Shown here piece after piece: positions 5,751 through 5,927 of a stretch of DNA of 5,927 nt. Where the stretch lies: positions 1 to 5,927 of the forward strand of contig DVJG01000008.1 in NCBI GenBank assembly GCA_018710805.1, given 5' to 3'. The translations under genes and the position numbers were made by a program. Source of the DNA: Candidatus Faecousia faecipullorum. Its GTDB lineage: Bacteria; Bacillota; Clostridia; Oscillospirales; Oscillospiraceae. A model generated the notes under the pieces. It was not told the origin of the DNA. It worked only from the letters and a program-made list of their open reading frames with translations, and did no database searches. How positions within the stretch are numbered: position 1 is the first letter of the stretch; every line of letters begins with the position of its first letter.

Positions 5751-5927
5751 TTACTTGGTGCCGAAAATCCGGTCTCCTGCGTCGCCCAGGCCCGGGACGA
5801 TGTAGGCGTGCTCGTTCAGGCGCTCGTCCACCGCAGCCAGGTAGACCTCCACGTCGGGGTGGGCCTCCTGTACCGCCTTCACGCCCTCGGGGCAACCGAT
5901 GATGTTCATCATGACGATGTTCCGGCA
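5751..5927 (-). CDS. upp: Uracil phosphoribosyltransferase, C-terminal fragment (5' end outside window)
   Basis: Upp salvages uracil by joining it to PRPP, giving UMP and pyrophosphate in the cytoplasm. Only the last 58 residues lie in the window; the start is beyond the right edge. Seen here: CPEGVKAVQEAHPDVEVYLAA, the PEG(V/I)xAxxxAHPD region just before the last strand, then DERLNEHAYIVPGLGDAGDR. The YIVPGLGDAGDR stretch is the uracil-binding signature, and the protein ends IFGTK, as Upp proteins usually do. I remember AAPEGV as the common form, and this copy has IGCPEGV, a small change. It runs convergent to the SCIFF operon and shares a hairpin terminator with it, so it belongs to a separate transcription unit entering from the right. 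Confidence 0.95.
   Translation of the reverse strand, partial: CRNIVMMNIIGCPEGVKAVQEAHPDVEVYLAAVDERLNEHAYIVPGLGDAGDRIFGTK

Overview
The window looks like chromosomal DNA from a GC-rich anaerobic member of the Clostridia (Bacillota), most likely in the Oscillospiraceae or a close relative. This is an inference from three things: an intact SCIFF ranthipeptide locus (a hallmark of Clostridia), a class B-type sortase tail, and an intergenic patchwork of short GC-rich palindromes of a kind I associate with that family. No phage, transposon, CRISPR, tRNA or rRNA signature is visible.

Layout, left to right. (1) 1-207, plus strand: the last 68 codons of a class B-like sortase, closed by a strong intrinsic terminator at 222-255. 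(2) 256-480: no gene, but a dense run of perfect inverted repeats ending in a 12-bp-stem hairpin just past the ftsH stop codon. (3) 483-2411, minus strand: a complete FtsH membrane AAA+ zinc metalloprotease. (4) 2412-2672: a divergent intergenic region with a good extended -10 promoter facing each way, one for ftsH and one for the SCIFF operon. (5) 2673-2819, plus: scfA, a 48-residue Cys-rich SCIFF precursor peptide. (6) 2836-2864: an intrinsic terminator between the precursor and its maturase, probably an attenuator. (7) 2977-4353, plus: scfB, the radical SAM/SPASM SCIFF maturase, with a TTG start. (8) 4353-5687, plus: a PLP-dependent Orn/Lys/Arg decarboxylase-family enzyme whose ATG overlaps the scfB stop codon by one base. 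(9) 5711-5742: a hairpin terminator between convergent genes. (10) 5751-5927, minus: the last 58 codons of uracil phosphoribosyltransferase (upp).

The most interesting unit is the scfA-scfB-decarboxylase operon at 2583-5742. A single visible promoter drives the precursor, a partial stop then limits the maturase, and the decarboxylase is translationally coupled to the maturase. The precursor differs from the SCIFF consensus I remember in two ways. It has a seventh cysteine (C13), and it has Gly37 at the position where the characterised SCIFF peptide carries the Thr that accepts the thioether bond. The crosslink pattern may therefore differ from the textbook one. The coupling of a PLP decarboxylase to a SCIFF maturase is also not something I know as standard. 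Everything else looks like ordinary housekeeping sequence.
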